From Rickettsia endosymbiont of Cantharis rufa (GTDB lineage Bacteria; Pseudomonadota; Alphaproteobacteria; Rickettsiales; Rickettsiaceae): a DNA stretch of 64,000 bases. The stretch spans positions 124,001 to 188,000 of the forward strand of contig NZ_OZ032150.1 in the NCBI RefSeq assembly GCF_964026445.1, read 5' to 3'. The translations under genes and the position numbers were made by a program. Within the stretch, counting starts at the first letter, position 1. Each line of letters opens with the position of its first letter. Positions 15,774-27,026 of this stretch are shown one piece after another. The notes beneath the pieces are model-generated. The model was not told the DNA's origin. It made no database searches and saw only the letters and a program-made list of their open reading frames with translations.

Positions 15774-17723
15774 ATGAGCAATAGCAATATAGACAATGAT
15801 CTAGATAAAATAGGCAGTTTACTTAAAAAAGCTAAATCTAAAAAAACACCTGTTACATACGATGAGATAAATGAAGCTATCTCTCTTAATAAAAATCTTT
15901 CTATACGACAATTAGAAGAAGTTATATTAAAATTCTCCGATGCGGGGGTAGATATTTTAGAACCTAAATTAAAATTCTCCAATGCGGTGGTAGATATTTT
16001 AGAACCTAATGAAGATGATGAAATTAAGCTTGATATCGGAATGGATGAAGAATTTAAGCTATCTACCAATGTTGATAATGAACCCGAAGATGAAGGAGAA
16101 GAGGAAAATATAGGTACTACCGATGATCCTGTAAGGTTGTACCTTAAGGATATGGGAGGAGTCGATCTTTTAACTCGTGAAAACGAAGTAGAAATAGCAA
16201 AAAGGATTGAAGAAGGACGTAAAACAATGACTGCTTCCTTATGCAGAAGCCCTATTGCTATGCGTTGTTTTATAGTATGGTATGAAGATTTAGTTAATGA
16301 AAAAATGTTACTACGTGATCTAATAGATTTAGAAGCTAACATGTTACATGACGAAACACCCGAAAATGATGAAGAACATAGTAGTGATGCCGAAGGTGAA
16401 GAACATGAGGATAATCACTTATCTATGTCTAGAGTAGAAACGCAGATATTACCTAATATCATAGAGCGTATGAAAAAGATTTCTTTTATCTGTGAAGAGC
16501 TACTAATTGAAGCTAAAAAATGTTATGAGAAATCTTTTGAGCCGAAGGTTTTACAAAATAGCAAAAAATATAATAATAATTTGGAACTATTAATAAATGA
16601 AGTTTCGGAAATACATTTTAATTCTAAAAGAACAGAAGAAATTTTAGGTAAAATGTATGGAATAAATCGTGATTTAATTAATAAAGAAACCGCCTTTTTA
16701 AAACTTGCCGAAAAGTACGGGGTAACTCGCCAAAATTTCCTTGATGAATATATAGGATCGATTATCAATGCAGCATGGAAAGAAAAAATGCTGAAAAATA
16801 AAAAAACCGCTTGGAAAGAGTTAATTACTAAAGAATCGGATTATATAGATCAAATGATTGCCGAATTATCGGTTATAGAATCTAATACCGGTCTTTTAGT
16901 TAATGATTTTAAAAAATTAGTGAATACTATACAAAAAAGCGAGAGACAAACACTGCAAGCAAAAAAAGATATGATAGAAGCAAATTTACGTTTAGTTATA
17001 TCTATCGCTAAAAAATATGCTAATAGAGGATTGCAGTTTTTAGATTTAATTCAAGAAGGTAATATAGGACTTATGAAAGCGGTGGATAAATTTGAATATC
17101 GTCGTGGCTATAAATTCTCTACCTATGCTACTTGGTGGATTAGACAAGCTATAACAAGAGCTATTGCCGATCAAGCAAGGACTATACGTATTCCTGTGCA
17201 TATGATTGAAACGATTAATAAGATACTGCGTACCTCAAGACAAATGCTTAATGAGCTCGGCTATGAACCGACCGCAACGGAAATCGCTAACCGTCTTTCA
17301 ATGCCGCTTGATAAAGTACGTAAAGTCATGAAAATAGCTAAAGAGCCTATAAGTCTAGAGAATCCCATAGGTGATGATAGTGATGGTGGTCAATTAGGCG
17401 ATTTTATTGAAGATAAGAATGCAGTAGCGCCAATTGATGCGGCAATTCAGTCAAATTTACGAGAAGTTACCACTAGAGTACTTGCAACTCTTACGCCTCG
17501 TGAAGAAAGAGTGCTTAGAATGCGTTTCGGTATAGGCATGAACACTGACCATACATTAGAAGAAGTAGGGCAGCAATTTAAAGTAACTAGAGAACGTATA
17601 AGACAAATTGAGTCAAAAGCTTTAAGAAAATTACAGCATCCCATTAGATCTAAAAAGCTTAATAGCTTTAGAAGCGGCGGAAAGCGTGGTGACGGTAATC
17701 CATCGGATCTATTAGAGGCGTGA
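15774..17723 (+). CDS. rpoD: RNA polymerase sigma-70 factor
   Basis: 649 residues: region 1.1-like N-terminus, 1.2 ([20 protein letters not shown]), a non-conserved insert, then 2.1-2.4 ([40 protein letters not shown]), region 3 and region 4.2 HTH ([19 protein letters not shown]). It directs RNA polymerase to housekeeping promoters. A 42-bp tandem duplication lies in the N-terminal region (separate entry). Follows dnaG by 113 bp. Start ATG 15774 leads to [20 protein letters not shown]. Intact. Confidence 0.97.
   Translation: MSNSNIDNDLDKIGSLLKKAKSKKTPVTYDEINEAISLNKNLSIRQLEEVILKFSDAGVDILEPKLKFSNAVVDILEPNEDDEIKLDIGMDEEFKLSTNVDNEPEDEGEEENIGTTDDPVRLYLKDMGGVDLLTRENEVEIAKRIEEGRKTMTASLCRSPIAMRCFIVWYEDLVNEKMLLRDLIDLEANMLHDETPENDEEHSSDAEGEEHEDNHLSMSRVETQILPNIIERMKKISFICEELLIEAKKCYEKSFEPKVLQNSKKYNNNLELLINEVSEIHFNSKRTEEILGKMYGINRDLINKETAFLKLAEKYGVTRQNFLDEYIGSIINAAWKEKMLKNKKTAWKELITKESDYIDQMIAELSVIESNTGLLVNDFKKLVNTIQKSERQTLQAKKDMIEANLRLVISIAKKYANRGLQFLDLIQEGNIGLMKAVDKFEYRRGYKFSTYATWWIRQAITRAIADQARTIRIPVHMIETINKILRTSRQMLNELGYEPTATEIANRLSMPLDKVRKVMKIAKEPISLENPIGDDSDGGQLGDFIEDKNAVAPIDAAIQSNLREVTTRVLATLTPREERVLRMRFGIGMNTDHTLEEVGQQFKVTRERIRQIESKALRKLQHPIRSKKLNSFRSGGKRGDGNPSDLLEA
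15926..16009 (+). repeat. In-frame 42-bp tandem duplication in rpoD
   Basis: Two direct copies with a 42-bp period encode [14 protein letters not shown] and [14 protein letters not shown]. They differ at a few bases, so the duplication is not brand new. It sits between sigma region 1.1 and region 1.2, about residues 52-79, where length variation is tolerated. Confidence 0.85.
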
Positions 17724-17735
17724 TAATACTTATAC

Positions 17736-17814
17736 TGTCATCCCGTGGCTTGACCACGGGATCTTGTATCACAACCTGTGTCCTGAGAACCCGTGGTCAA
17801 GCCACGAGATGACA
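17736..17814. repeat. Palindromic element, TGTCAT-CCGTGGCTTGAC type
   Basis: Left arm TGTCATCCCGTGGCTTGACC and right arm GGTCAAGCCACGAGATGACA flank a CTTGTATCACAACCTGTGTC middle. Located between rpoD and truA; could form a strong hairpin that ends the rpoD transcript. Confidence 0.85.
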
Positions 17815-17824
17815 GTGGGCTATT

Positions 17825-18562
17825 ATGTATCGATATAAAATTACCATTGAATATTTAGGCACGGAACTTGCGGGTTGGCAAAGGCAGGAAGGAGTAATGT
17901 CGGTACAACAAGTACTAGAAGAAGCGATTTATAAATTTTCCGGTGAACATGTAGTATTGTTTGGGTCAGGAAGAACAGATGCCGGTGTTCATGCTATAGG
18001 ACAAGTAGCACATTTTGACCTTCCAAAATATTTAGAGCCTCACAAAATTATTACGGCTATTAACTATTTTGCAAGACCGTATGCCGTAGGAGTATGGAAC
18101 TGTGAATTAGCCACCAATAATTTTCATGCAAGATTTTCAGCTACATCCCGTCATTATATATATAGAATTATTAATAGACCTTATCCATCCGTAATTGATT
18201 TAAATAGAGCATGGTGGATTATTTTACCTTTAGATGTTCTAGCCATGCAAAAAGCTGCCGTCTATCTCTTAGGTAAACATGATTTTACTTCATTTAGGGC
18301 TAGCTCGTGTCAATCAAAATCACCGATAAAAACTTTAACGGAACTTAATATCATTAAAGAAGATGAAGGAATAAAATTATATCTTTCAGCACCCTCGTTT
18401 TTGCATCATATGGTACGTAATATTGTCGGTAGTTTAGTACTTGTCGGTAAAAATATATGGCAGGCAGAACAAATTAAAGATGTTCTAGAAGCCAAAGATA
18501 GAAAAGTCGCCGGTCCCACTGCCCCCGCCTCCGGACTTTATTTTGTAAAAGCAGATTATTAA
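17825..18562 (+). CDS. truA: tRNA pseudouridine(38-40) synthase
   Basis: 245 residues: [20 protein letters not shown], then the catalytic GRTDAGVHA motif (Asp52), [15 protein letters not shown] and the C-terminal [16 protein letters not shown]. TruA isomerises uridines 38-40 in the anticodon stem of many tRNAs. The start directly follows the palindromic element by 10 bp. Normal length, no lesions. Confidence 0.96.
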   Translation: MYRYKITIEYLGTELAGWQRQEGVMSVQQVLEEAIYKFSGEHVVLFGSGRTDAGVHAIGQVAHFDLPKYLEPHKIITAINYFARPYAVGVWNCELATNNFHARFSATSRHYIYRIINRPYPSVIDLNRAWWIILPLDVLAMQKAAVYLLGKHDFTSFRASSCQSKSPIKTLTELNIIKEDEGIKLYLSAPSFLHHMVRNIVGSLVLVGKNIWQAEQIKDVLEAKDRKVAGPTAPASGLYFVKADY

Positions 18563-18676
18563 CTAAAATCGTTATTGCGACCAGGCAATGACATGATCTC
18601 AATATTAACGTTCTTTACAAAAAATCACAATTAGTATATAACTCGATAATAAATTAATTATTAATTAATTATCATA

Positions 18677-20708
18677 ATGAACCAAGGAACTTTACAATCT
18701 AAACCTAATAATCCACAAACTATTACCTTTTCTGAAGATAAAAGCATTTTGGCAACCACAAATACTTCTAAACAATTAGCCGATGTATTAGGAAAAGATC
18801 TGAATTTACAATTGTTATTTGATTCTATTGCTCCGGTAAAAAATGTTAGGGCTGCTATAGAAATGGTAGTTTATTCATTAAATTATTTATTCATAAGAAA
18901 TAACATAATCTCTATACACAATATTATGGCAGAATTATTTACTTATTATAAATATGAAGAATTTATAAGTATAAATTAGTTAATAGATATAAAATCACAA
19001 AAATATATGAAAATACCTATAGCTATAAAATAGGAAAAAAGTTTTATTCATGTAATTTCAAACCAAACAAAATTAATAATTTGGACTACAAAGAAAATAA
19101 ATTTTTAGAAATAAAATATGCACGTAATGCTATACACGTCGCTATAAAAAACAGTCATACACAAACCGTTGAAGAATTAATAAAAGAAGTATTAAAAAAC
19201 GCAGACTACACTTAACCATGTTTTTGGCAAGTAAATATACTAAATATAATAAATGTACTAATATTATATCTGAAGTAATAGAATTATTAGAACCAGAATC
19301 AAAAGTTTTCACTTTCCGAATATTAAAAAAGCATTATCAGGAAAATTTTACCGTATAAGCAAATTTTTCTAACGCTTTATTGATATGGAAACACTTTGAT
19401 GAAATAGTAGAGTTGTTAGAAAGTAAACTAGCAAACATAGACAATGAAGCTTTAGCAAATGAAGATATAGGTAGTTGTTATTATAATCCCGGCTTAGCAT
19501 ATTATTCTAAAACAAATTATCAAGCTGCAAAAAAATATTATTTAAGTGCCTTAAAACATTTACCGAATGATCAAGATACGATTTTAGAACTAATTAAAAT
19601 TTTTTTAAACACTAATGACATAAAAAAGTGCAGCAAATTATATAAAGAATCCGGAATCTAAAGATATAAAGAACTTATTAGAAATGGGTCTTGATTTATC
19701 TACTATTTCTACAACCAAATTTAACTCAGTTAAAAATAAACCCGTTCTCAAAGCTTTTTCCTCTTTGATCTCAAATTTGGAGTATATAGCTAAATTTAAT
19801 GAAAGTAAGTTTTCTTCTAATAATGATAAAATTGATGCTTTTAAAAGTCTATGTAAAAAATGTAATGATAACCACGTATTACTTTCGACGGCAATTTATA
19901 CTAAACAAGATGATTTTATAAGAGAAATTGTAAAAAAATCTCTAAGAAAGAATTATTTCAAAATAAATATTTGTGGAAATTTAAAGCATTATTTGGATTA
20001 GAAGAGGATACCGAAACTGTTATTGATAACAATAATCTAGAAGGAGGAGAAGTGGCCGATTTAATTAATATCCCGAATACCGTTTCAATTGCTAAGGGAG
20101 AATTTGACTCAGTCGCTGAAAAGGTAGACAACGCTTTAAATTATGATCAAAAAAATGAAGAAGCTTTAGAAACCGATATAGCGCTTCTTTATTAAATAAT
20201 AATCAAGAAAAAGCGAGAGAATATGCAGATCAATTAAGCGAAGAAAAACAGCAAGAAATTTCTACAAATTATTCTAGAGATAACAAAGCAGAAAGCATAG
20301 GGGAGCTTATTGAACAATATGATCCAAAAGAAATACCAACAGGTAAAACAACAAAAGTTTTTTGAAATTAGTCGAAAATTTACAAATAGCCAAGCAGATC
20401 CAAGTTGGAATATTGATAAAAAGATCATTAAAAAAGATGATGCTTTTTTTGTAGGCAAATATAAAGGTTTAAATTGTTTTGCAAAAATTGCGAAAGAAGA
20501 AGTTGAAAAGAAACTAGATAATAACCTTATTGATTCTTTTACTAGAGCGATAGAAAAGGGTATTACATACTGTAAAACAGTCATCAATGGAGTTAAATTT
20601 TTACAAAATAAAGCGGTAGAACTTAAAATTGACGGTGACATGCGTTTATTTACAAATCTACTTTATAGAAATTCTCAAGAAGAACTATTAATAAATTTTG
20701 ATTATTAG
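18677..20708 (+). pseudogene. Decayed large TPR-containing protein gene
   Basis: Successive open segments in shifting frames, 18677-18979, about 18980-19215, 19380-19661, 19684-20001, 19971-20195 and 20310-20708, add up to roughly 680 codons of similar Lys/Asn-rich composition. One segment has a clear tetratricopeptide unit (GLAYYSKTNYQAAKKYYLSA). Stops and frameshifts separate the pieces, for example TAA at 18977-18979 and TAG at the 20706-20708 end. This reads best as one former gene. The original function cannot be named; Rickettsia genomes carry many TPR and ankyrin proteins. Individual short ORFs here should not be annotated as genes. Confidence 0.6.
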
Positions 20709-20808
20709 GGCAACCATGATGAGGCAGGAAATTTTGCTAATAACCATAAATTAATAGAGGTACTTGGGGATTTAACCGTATTATAATACACGGTTGCGTA
20801 AATACCAA

Positions 20809-20920
20809 TGTCATTCCTGCGAAAGCAGGAATCCAAAATAGTCTTAATATTGACAAAATAAACCTAAAAAATAAGTTTTTTGTAGGTTTTACTAGATTCC
20901 CGCTTTTGCGGGAATGACAT
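20809..20920. repeat. Palindromic element, TGTCATTCC type
   Basis: Left arm TGTCATTCCTGCGAAAGCAG, right arm CGCTTTTGCGGGAATGACA, with an AACCTAAAAAATAAGTTTTT centre. It lies downstream of the TPR pseudogene and of alaS (convergent). Confidence 0.87.
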
Positions 20921-20973
20921 AGAACAAAAAATGTCCGGTACTATAGGCTTGATCACGGGATCTAAAAAACAAC

Positions 20974-23610
20974 TCATAATACTTTTAACAAACTATATAA
21001 TTTTTCATGGATGTTAGTTAGCTTACCTAGATCATTTCCGCCTGCTTGAGCAATTGCGGGCAGCCCACCTCCGCCACTGCCGCCTAAGAATAAAGAGAGT
21101 TCTTTTGCAATTATACCTGCATTAAATTTATCTGTGATAGCTTTACTCACTGCAACCGTAATAGATAATTTACCAATCCCTTCAGTAATATATACTACTA
21201 CTAAATCTTCCGCTTTATTTGTTAATTGTTCAGCAGCTTGGCGTAATATTTTATTATCTATATTTCCTACTTTTTTGTATAGCAGCTTTATTTCTGCTAT
21301 TTTTTCGGCTTGCTTTTCAATCTGCTCTACTTTTAAATCTAAACGGGCTAACAGGACTTTTTCAAGCTCTTCCTCAAGCCTTTTATTTCGTTCCAAAATA
21401 TTGTTCACTTTGGTAATAAGTTCATTTTTGTTAGTCCTTAAAGTACTTTCTACCGATTTAAGTAAATTATCTTTTTCCCTCATTAATTTAATTACGAATT
21501 CACCGCAAACCGCTTCAATTCTACGAACACCGGCAGCTATAGCACTTTCGCCTGTAATCTTAAAAGAGCCAATATCACCGGTACGCCTAACATGCGTACC
21601 TCCGCATAATTCTAAAGAAGTTTCACCCATCTTAACTACTCTGACCTCAGAGTCATATTTTTCGCCGAATAATGCCATAGCCCCATGCTTGACTGCGTCT
21701 TCAGTTGCCATTAATGTAGTATTTACCTCATGATTGTCTCTAATAATCTCATTTACTTTATCTTCGATTAAAATAATTTCTTCATTAGTCACAGCTTTAG
21801 AATGGCTAATATCAAAGCGTAAATAAGTCGGAGCAACTAACGAACCTTTTTGAGTAACATGTTTACCTAGTACCTCGTGCAGTACCGCATGTAATATATG
21901 CGTTGCCGAATGGTGAATTCTTAAATTTTGTCTATATTTGATGTCTATACTAAAATTAGCATTCTCGCCTACGTTAATCCGCCCCTTTTTCAAAATACAT
22001 TTGTGGACCATAATAGAGCCTAAATATTTTAAAGTATCTATTACTTCTACTTTAGAATCTTTTGCAAATATCATCCCAATGTCACCCATTTGACCTCCGG
22101 ACTCACCGTAAAAAGGTGTTTGGTTGCTGATCAACAAAAATTTTGTACCTGTTTCCTGAATATCATCAACTAAATTATTATCTTTAACTAATGCAATTAT
22201 TTTACATTCAGCTTCATTAAGCGTATATCCTAAAAATTCCGTGCTACCATATTGCTCTTTGACATTAAACCATAGTTGATCGGTTTTTGACTCACCGGAA
22301 CCAAGCCAAGATTTTCTAGCACGTTCCTTTTGCGCAAGCATTTGCTCTTCAAGCCCTTTATGATCAACGGAAATATCACGGTTTTTTAAAATATCTTCGG
22401 TTAAATCAAGTGGAAATCCATAAGTATCGTATAATTTAAATGCTATTTCTCCTGATAATTCATTACCTTTTGTTAGCGTTTCTGTTTCTTCGGTAAGAAG
22501 CTTTAATCCACGTTCTAAAGTAGTTTTAAACCTAATTTCTTCTTGTTCTAAGATACTGCTTATAAAGCTTTCTGCTCTCTTAAGTTCAGGATAAACATTC
22601 CCCATCAAATCAACAAGTTTCGGTAGTAACTTATACATTAATGACCCTTTATTCCCTAAAATATGAGCATGCCGCATGGCTCGCCTCATAATGCGGCGAA
22701 GGACATAACCACGTCCTTCGTTTGAAGGGATGACACCGTCAGCTATTAAAAAGCTACTTGCTCTTAGGTGATCAGCAATAACCCTATAAGAAAATTTAGC
22801 TTCTCCCCCTACTTTTACCTTTACTATGCTTTCGGTAAAATCAATTATTTCCTGAAATAAATCTATATCATAGTTGTTGTTAACGTGCTGTAATACTGCC
22901 GTCATACGCTCAAGACCCATACCGGTATCAATAGATTTTTGCGGTAACTCTATTCTAGTATTCTTATCGACTTGTTCATATTGCATAAATACCATATTCC
23001 AAATCTCGATAAATCTATCACCATCTTCATCTTTAGTACCGGGAAGCCCTCCATATATTTGTTCTCCGTGGTCGTAAAAAATTTCGGAGCAAGGACCGCA
23101 GGGGCCCGTATCGCCCATAGACCAAAAATTATCGTTTGTGTTAATTCTAATTATACGATCATCAATAAGATTTGCTATTTTTTTCCAATAAGAAACTGCT
23201 TCATCATCAGTATGATAAACCGTTACATATAGCTTTTCTTTTGGGAGTTCAAATTCTTTAGTTAATAAATTCCAAGCGTAATATATGGCTTGTTCTTTAA
23301 AATAGTCACCAAAAGAAAAATTACCAAGCATTTCAAAAAATGTGTGATGTCTTGCCGTATAACCGACATTCTCAAGGTCGTTATGCTTACCGCCGGCTCT
23401 AAGAGATTTCTGACTAGTTACTGCTTTGCTATAAGGTCTTTTTTCCTGTCCGGTAAAAACATTCTTAAATTGCACCATTCCAGAATTAACAAACATTAAG
23501 CTAGGGTCATTGTGCGGAATTAACGAGCTAGCCGGTACATGCGTATGATTATTTGCTTTAAAGTAAGTTATAAATTTACTTCTAACTTCTTCAGTGGTAA
23601 ATTTAGTCAT
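20974..23610 (-). CDS. alaS: Alanine-tRNA ligase
   Basis: 878 residues, full bacterial length. Class II catalytic core at the N-terminus (TSQKSLRAGGKHNDLENVGY, HHTFFEMLGNFSFGDYFK), tRNA-recognition middle, editing domain with HSATHILHAVLHEVLG and the ELCGGTHVRRTGDIG zinc/editing site, and a C-Ala DHHA1 domain ending FLGGSGGGGLPAIAQAGG. It charges tRNA-Ala. Start ATG gives MTKFTTEEVRSKFITYFKAN. Divergent from the unknown gene at 23672. Confidence 0.98.
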   Translation of the reverse strand: MTKFTTEEVRSKFITYFKANNHTHVPASSLIPHNDPSLMFVNSGMVQFKNVFTGQEKRPYSKAVTSQKSLRAGGKHNDLENVGYTARHHTFFEMLGNFSFGDYFKEQAIYYAWNLLTKEFELPKEKLYVTVYHTDDEAVSYWKKIANLIDDRIIRINTNDNFWSMGDTGPCGPCSEIFYDHGEQIYGGLPGTKDEDGDRFIEIWNMVFMQYEQVDKNTRIELPQKSIDTGMGLERMTAVLQHVNNNYDIDLFQEIIDFTESIVKVKVGGEAKFSYRVIADHLRASSFLIADGVIPSNEGRGYVLRRIMRRAMRHAHILGNKGSLMYKLLPKLVDLMGNVYPELKRAESFISSILEQEEIRFKTTLERGLKLLTEETETLTKGNELSGEIAFKLYDTYGFPLDLTEDILKNRDISVDHKGLEEQMLAQKERARKSWLGSGESKTDQLWFNVKEQYGSTEFLGYTLNEAECKIIALVKDNNLVDDIQETGTKFLLISNQTPFYGESGGQMGDIGMIFAKDSKVEVIDTLKYLGSIMVHKCILKKGRINVGENANFSIDIKYRQNLRIHHSATHILHAVLHEVLGKHVTQKGSLVAPTYLRFDISHSKAVTNEEIILIEDKVNEIIRDNHEVNTTLMATEDAVKHGAMALFGEKYDSEVRVVKMGETSLELCGGTHVRRTGDIGSFKITGESAIAAGVRRIEAVCGEFVIKLMREKDNLLKSVESTLRTNKNELITKVNNILERNKRLEEELEKVLLARLDLKVEQIEKQAEKIAEIKLLYKKVGNIDNKILRQAAEQLTNKAEDLVVVYITEGIGKLSITVAVSKAITDKFNAGIIAKELSLFLGGSGGGGLPAIAQAGGNDLGKLTNIHEKLYSLLKVL

Positions 23611-23671
23611 ATAGGTTATAATAATTTAAAGTTTCTTTATACTCTGAATCGTGATTAAAATAAATTTATTT

Positions 23672-25216
23672 ATGCAAAATATTTTTGACTCAATCAAATT
23701 ACATCTTGTTAAATTTGCTACAAATATTTTTTCTTTCAAAAGAAAAAATATTGTGGTGCTACTAGGCAATAAAGGTGTGTTTCTTAGTGCTTTTCTCGAT
23801 AATAAATTATTAGATAAATTATTTATCCCTACCCAAGAACAGATAGACTTAAGCCCCTATAAAAACTTTTTTAATAAATTTCCAAAAAGCGATATTTATT
23901 TTTTACTTGACGGTAGCGAATGTAAAACGCGGCACGATCAAATACCTATATTACAGTCAATAGTTAAACTTGATCCTATTGAACAATTTATCGAAGGTTA
24001 TTTTAATAAAGAAGACATTATAGCGCATTGTGTTTACGAAATTACTACTACACCAAGTGAAATTCGGTCGACTTTAATTATGTCAGCTCCATTTGAAACA
24101 CCTTTAAGCGATATAATTTCATGTATTATAGATAAAAGGTCGCTTGATTTAAAAGGAATTTATTTTTTAACATTAGAGCTAAAAGTTATTATAAATAAAA
24201 TAGTCGAGAATATAGAAAGTAATAAATATAACGATTATTTCCAAATTTGTGTATATGTATCACAAGCTAGCGGTATAAAATTTATTATCAAACATAAAAA
24301 TAATATAATAACAATTAGAAACCTTGAGTATCCATTTGATAAGGCAATCGGTTATATTCAAGGTATTATAGAACAAGAAATTAATGATTGCCTTATATTA
24401 TTTAAAAACTATATAAGTAATCTTGATCAAAAAGCCTGTATAATTCTTATAGTAGATGAAGAGTTAAAATCTTTATTAGAATCAACAAATTTTGAAAATC
24501 ACCCTGTAATCTTTATATCGGTTGATAATATACTAAATGAGGAAACTCTAGAAAAAGAAAGATTTATAGATACAAATATTAGTAGGTTGTTTCTAGAATA
24601 TAAGAGTTTTCCCGCTTATAATAATAATTTAAAATCAATAAAAAAACTAGTTACTATAAAGGATCTAACATTTAAATTATATAGTACATTACTTATAATA
24701 TTAATATTAGTGGTAGGTGTTATCAAATATAATACAAAACAGAATTACAAAGACATAAACTCTATTAATGAAAAATATTATGCAACAAATCAAGAATATG
24801 ATAGTATTAAATATAAATATCCTTATATTAAAAATACTACTAGCCTAGCTGATTTATATGTAATAGAAAAATTACTAGAAGCACCGGTACCCCTACCGTT
24901 CGATTTACTTAAAAGACTAATAATTACTTTAAATCCGGCTCTTAAATTAGAAGAAATTAAATGGGAATTAACAAATATAGATAATATTTTGTTAGTTTCT
25001 AAGAGACAATTAATAATCAAATTAATACTTAAATATCATACTAATAATCTATCGGTAGATGAATCTCTAAAGATGCTAGATTATCATATGCAAAACGTAA
25101 AAAATAAATTATCTAATTTGCATATAGATTACGTTATATATAAGGATAAAATACTTGATATATCTGGTAAGGTAGTAATTCCTTTATCGGTTAATATAGT
25201 TGATGACAAAACTTAA
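23672..25216 (+). CDS. Uncharacterised bitopic membrane protein, GspL/PilM-N-like layout
   Basis: 514 residues from ATG 23672; a GTG seven codons earlier at 23651 is an alternative. About 330 residues that look cytoplasmic precede a single strong membrane helix ([14 protein letters not shown], about 335-353). Then comes a heptad-like linker and a C-terminal region of about 110 residues with alternating beta/alpha character. This order resembles GspL, or a PilM-PilN fusion, of type II secretion and type IV pilus platforms. No sequence motif proves it. The next gene has a PilO/GspM-like layout, which supports the idea. Very AT-rich but with an intact long frame. Confidence 0.55.
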   Translation: MQNIFDSIKLHLVKFATNIFSFKRKNIVVLLGNKGVFLSAFLDNKLLDKLFIPTQEQIDLSPYKNFFNKFPKSDIYFLLDGSECKTRHDQIPILQSIVKLDPIEQFIEGYFNKEDIIAHCVYEITTTPSEIRSTLIMSAPFETPLSDIISCIIDKRSLDLKGIYFLTLELKVIINKIVENIESNKYNDYFQICVYVSQASGIKFIIKHKNNIITIRNLEYPFDKAIGYIQGIIEQEINDCLILFKNYISNLDQKACIILIVDEELKSLLESTNFENHPVIFISVDNILNEETLEKERFIDTNISRLFLEYKSFPAYNNNLKSIKKLVTIKDLTFKLYSTLLIILILVVGVIKYNTKQNYKDINSINEKYYATNQEYDSIKYKYPYIKNTTSLADLYVIEKLLEAPVPLPFDLLKRLIITLNPALKLEEIKWELTNIDNILLVSKRQLIIKLILKYHTNNLSVDESLKMLDYHMQNVKNKLSNLHIDYVIYKDKILDISGKVVIPLSVNIVDDKT

Positions 25217-25223
25217 TATTTCA

Positions 25224-25322
25224 TGTCATTCCCGCGTAGGCGGGAATCCATCACTTTAAAGTTTTTTAAAAGCTCAGGTTATCTCGCTTTACCCTAGATT
25301 CCCGCCTACGCGGGAATGACAT
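25224..25322. repeat. Palindromic element, TGTCATTCC type
   Basis: TGTCATTCCCGCGTAGGCGG at left, CCGCCTACGCGGGAATGACA at right, central AAGTTTTTTAAAAGCTC. Inserted between the two putative platform genes. Confidence 0.9.
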
Positions 25323-25360
25323 AAACCATGCAACGTTACTAATAAACCAAGGTAAAGATA

Positions 25361-25996
25361 ATGTTTGAAAAATATATTATGTATTTAAAGAATCTTATAT
25401 TCTTTCAATTTATCATATATTTCTTCTTTATTTCCTTAACTATTTGGATAATAAAAAATTTCCAGCAAGAATACAGTAAATCTATTCTTGATAAACAAGT
25501 TTCACAAGAAAATCTAACGGAAGAAGTTTTAAAGCTTTATTCTGTCATTAACTCTAAAGAAGAAATATTAGAATCTTACAAAAAATATGTAGATTTAAGC
25601 GTGCCAAGTAGTGTGAGTTGCTTAAATTATCAAGAACTAATCCCTAAAATAAAAAGCTTAAGCGATAAATATAACTTAATAGAACCTATAGACGTATCTA
25701 TAAATTTAGTATTTTTTAAAAATAATGTTCAGGCGATTGAAGGAGAAGGTGAATCGATTCGTGTAAATAATTATAGCATAAATATAAAATATGCATGTAC
25801 AGATTTTCTGACTTTTCTAAAAATATTCTCTGAAATTTATTCTTATATGCCTCCTAATACTCTTATATCTTTTGTACGAGTACGTAATGAAGAAGTATTA
25901 ATGCCTAAGAATATCTATAAACTTTCAGTAAATCATGCTCCTAACCTTATTTATGCTAAATTAATACTATATATAAGAGAATTAGCTTCAAAATAA
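25361..25996 (+). CDS. Uncharacterised bitopic membrane protein, PilO/GspM-like layout
   Basis: 211 residues: short N-terminus, one membrane helix (FFQFIIYFFFISLTIWII, about 14-31), a predicted coiled coil (KSILDKQVSQENLTEEVLKL), then a soluble domain with CLNYQELIPKIKSLSDKYNL and an alternating strand pattern. The shape matches PilO or GspM, which pair with PilN/GspL in the periplasm. Sequence identity to those families is not evident by eye. It follows the 514-residue gene across a palindromic element and precedes the next gene by 9 nt. Confidence 0.5.
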   Translation: MFEKYIMYLKNLIFFQFIIYFFFISLTIWIIKNFQQEYSKSILDKQVSQENLTEEVLKLYSVINSKEEILESYKKYVDLSVPSSVSCLNYQELIPKIKSLSDKYNLIEPIDVSINLVFFKNNVQAIEGEGESIRVNNYSINIKYACTDFLTFLKIFSEIYSYMPPNTLISFVRVRNEEVLMPKNIYKLSVNHAPNLIYAKLILYIRELASK

Positions 25997-26005
25997 ATTA
26001 CTTAA

Positions 26006-26959
26006 ATGAATAATGCAATAATACTTAATAACGTAAATACTAATTTATTTAAAAAGGATATTGTTAATAATTTTGTCAATAATCTTACGAAATCTACTTG
26101 CTTTACTATTGCAAATATGCTTGCTATAGATTATACACTAAGGCTCAATTCTAAACTGGAAGCTGCAAAATATATTAATAAATGTATTTCTAGACTCAAA
26201 AATTATTTAGGTATGCGTGTTATTAACGATGATAATTTCTCAATAGCACTAGAGTTATTTGCAATAATGATTACTTCTGAAGATGAAAATGAGCAAAATA
26301 AGAATAATATTTTAGAGCAATCACAAGATATAATAGCAGAAAATCTTGTAGAAGTTTATTTTGGAGATGAAAAAATAAATAGTACCGAAAAAGAAAAAAT
26401 TAAAAATATATTTAAAGCTCTTTCAAAAGAGAAGAGTTTTGAAAAAATAATAAATTATGCCGAGTCTCATAAAAAATTATTTAAGGCTTCCGTAATGTAT
26501 GTAATGAAGAAATATAATAATATTGATGAAGCAACTACGTATATCAATAAAGAATTTAATAAAATATTAGAGATGTCTTTAGCACTTACGAAAAAAAGTA
26601 ATATATTTAAACAAACAACCGGAAAAATTGCCGGTGCCGTTTGCGCTTTATTAGTTGGAGCAATTAGTGTTGCGGCCGCGGGAGCGGCTTTTGCTATCGT
26701 AGTTGTACCGGTATCAATTTTTGCCGTCAGATATGCGCCTGAACTTGGTGAAAAAATTGGAGAATTAATTTTGAATAATGATAATGCAATAAAACTAGAA
26801 CAAAGCAACATAGATAAGTTTATGAAAACATTACAAAATGATAAAGAAAGTCTTTTATCTCAAGAAAAAACAAAAAATATCAAACAAAATATTAAAGTTG
26901 CTCCTTCTCAAATAAATGCAAAATTAACTAAGAAAGTGGTTAATGAAAAACACAGATAA
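26006..26959 (+). CDS. Uncharacterised protein with a C-terminal hydrophobic hairpin
   Basis: 317 residues. The first 200 are helical, Asn/Lys/Glu-rich and lack a signal peptide. Residues about 207-243 are strongly hydrophobic (KIAGAVCALLVGAISVAAAG, then AFAIVVVPVSIFAV), enough for one long helix or a hairpin. A basic tail follows. No known domain recognised. It starts 9 nt after the PilO-like gene, so it probably belongs to the same transcript; it could be a membrane partner or an effector. Confidence 0.5.
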   Translation: MNNAIILNNVNTNLFKKDIVNNFVNNLTKSTCFTIANMLAIDYTLRLNSKLEAAKYINKCISRLKNYLGMRVINDDNFSIALELFAIMITSEDENEQNKNNILEQSQDIIAENLVEVYFGDEKINSTEKEKIKNIFKALSKEKSFEKIINYAESHKKLFKASVMYVMKKYNNIDEATTYINKEFNKILEMSLALTKKSNIFKQTTGKIAGAVCALLVGAISVAAAGAAFAIVVVPVSIFAVRYAPELGEKIGELILNNDNAIKLEQSNIDKFMKTLQNDKESLLSQEKTKNIKQNIKVAPSQINAKLTKKVVNEKHR

Positions 26960-27026
26960 AGCTATTTTTACTCGATAATATAAAATATTACTTTTATTAT
27001 CTTTTTTAAATCAATAAAATAACTTA

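Noticed and set aside
21134..21733. 199-codon ORF antisense to alaS
   Set aside because: Shadow frame; composition mirrors alaS codons and has no independent start signal or domain.
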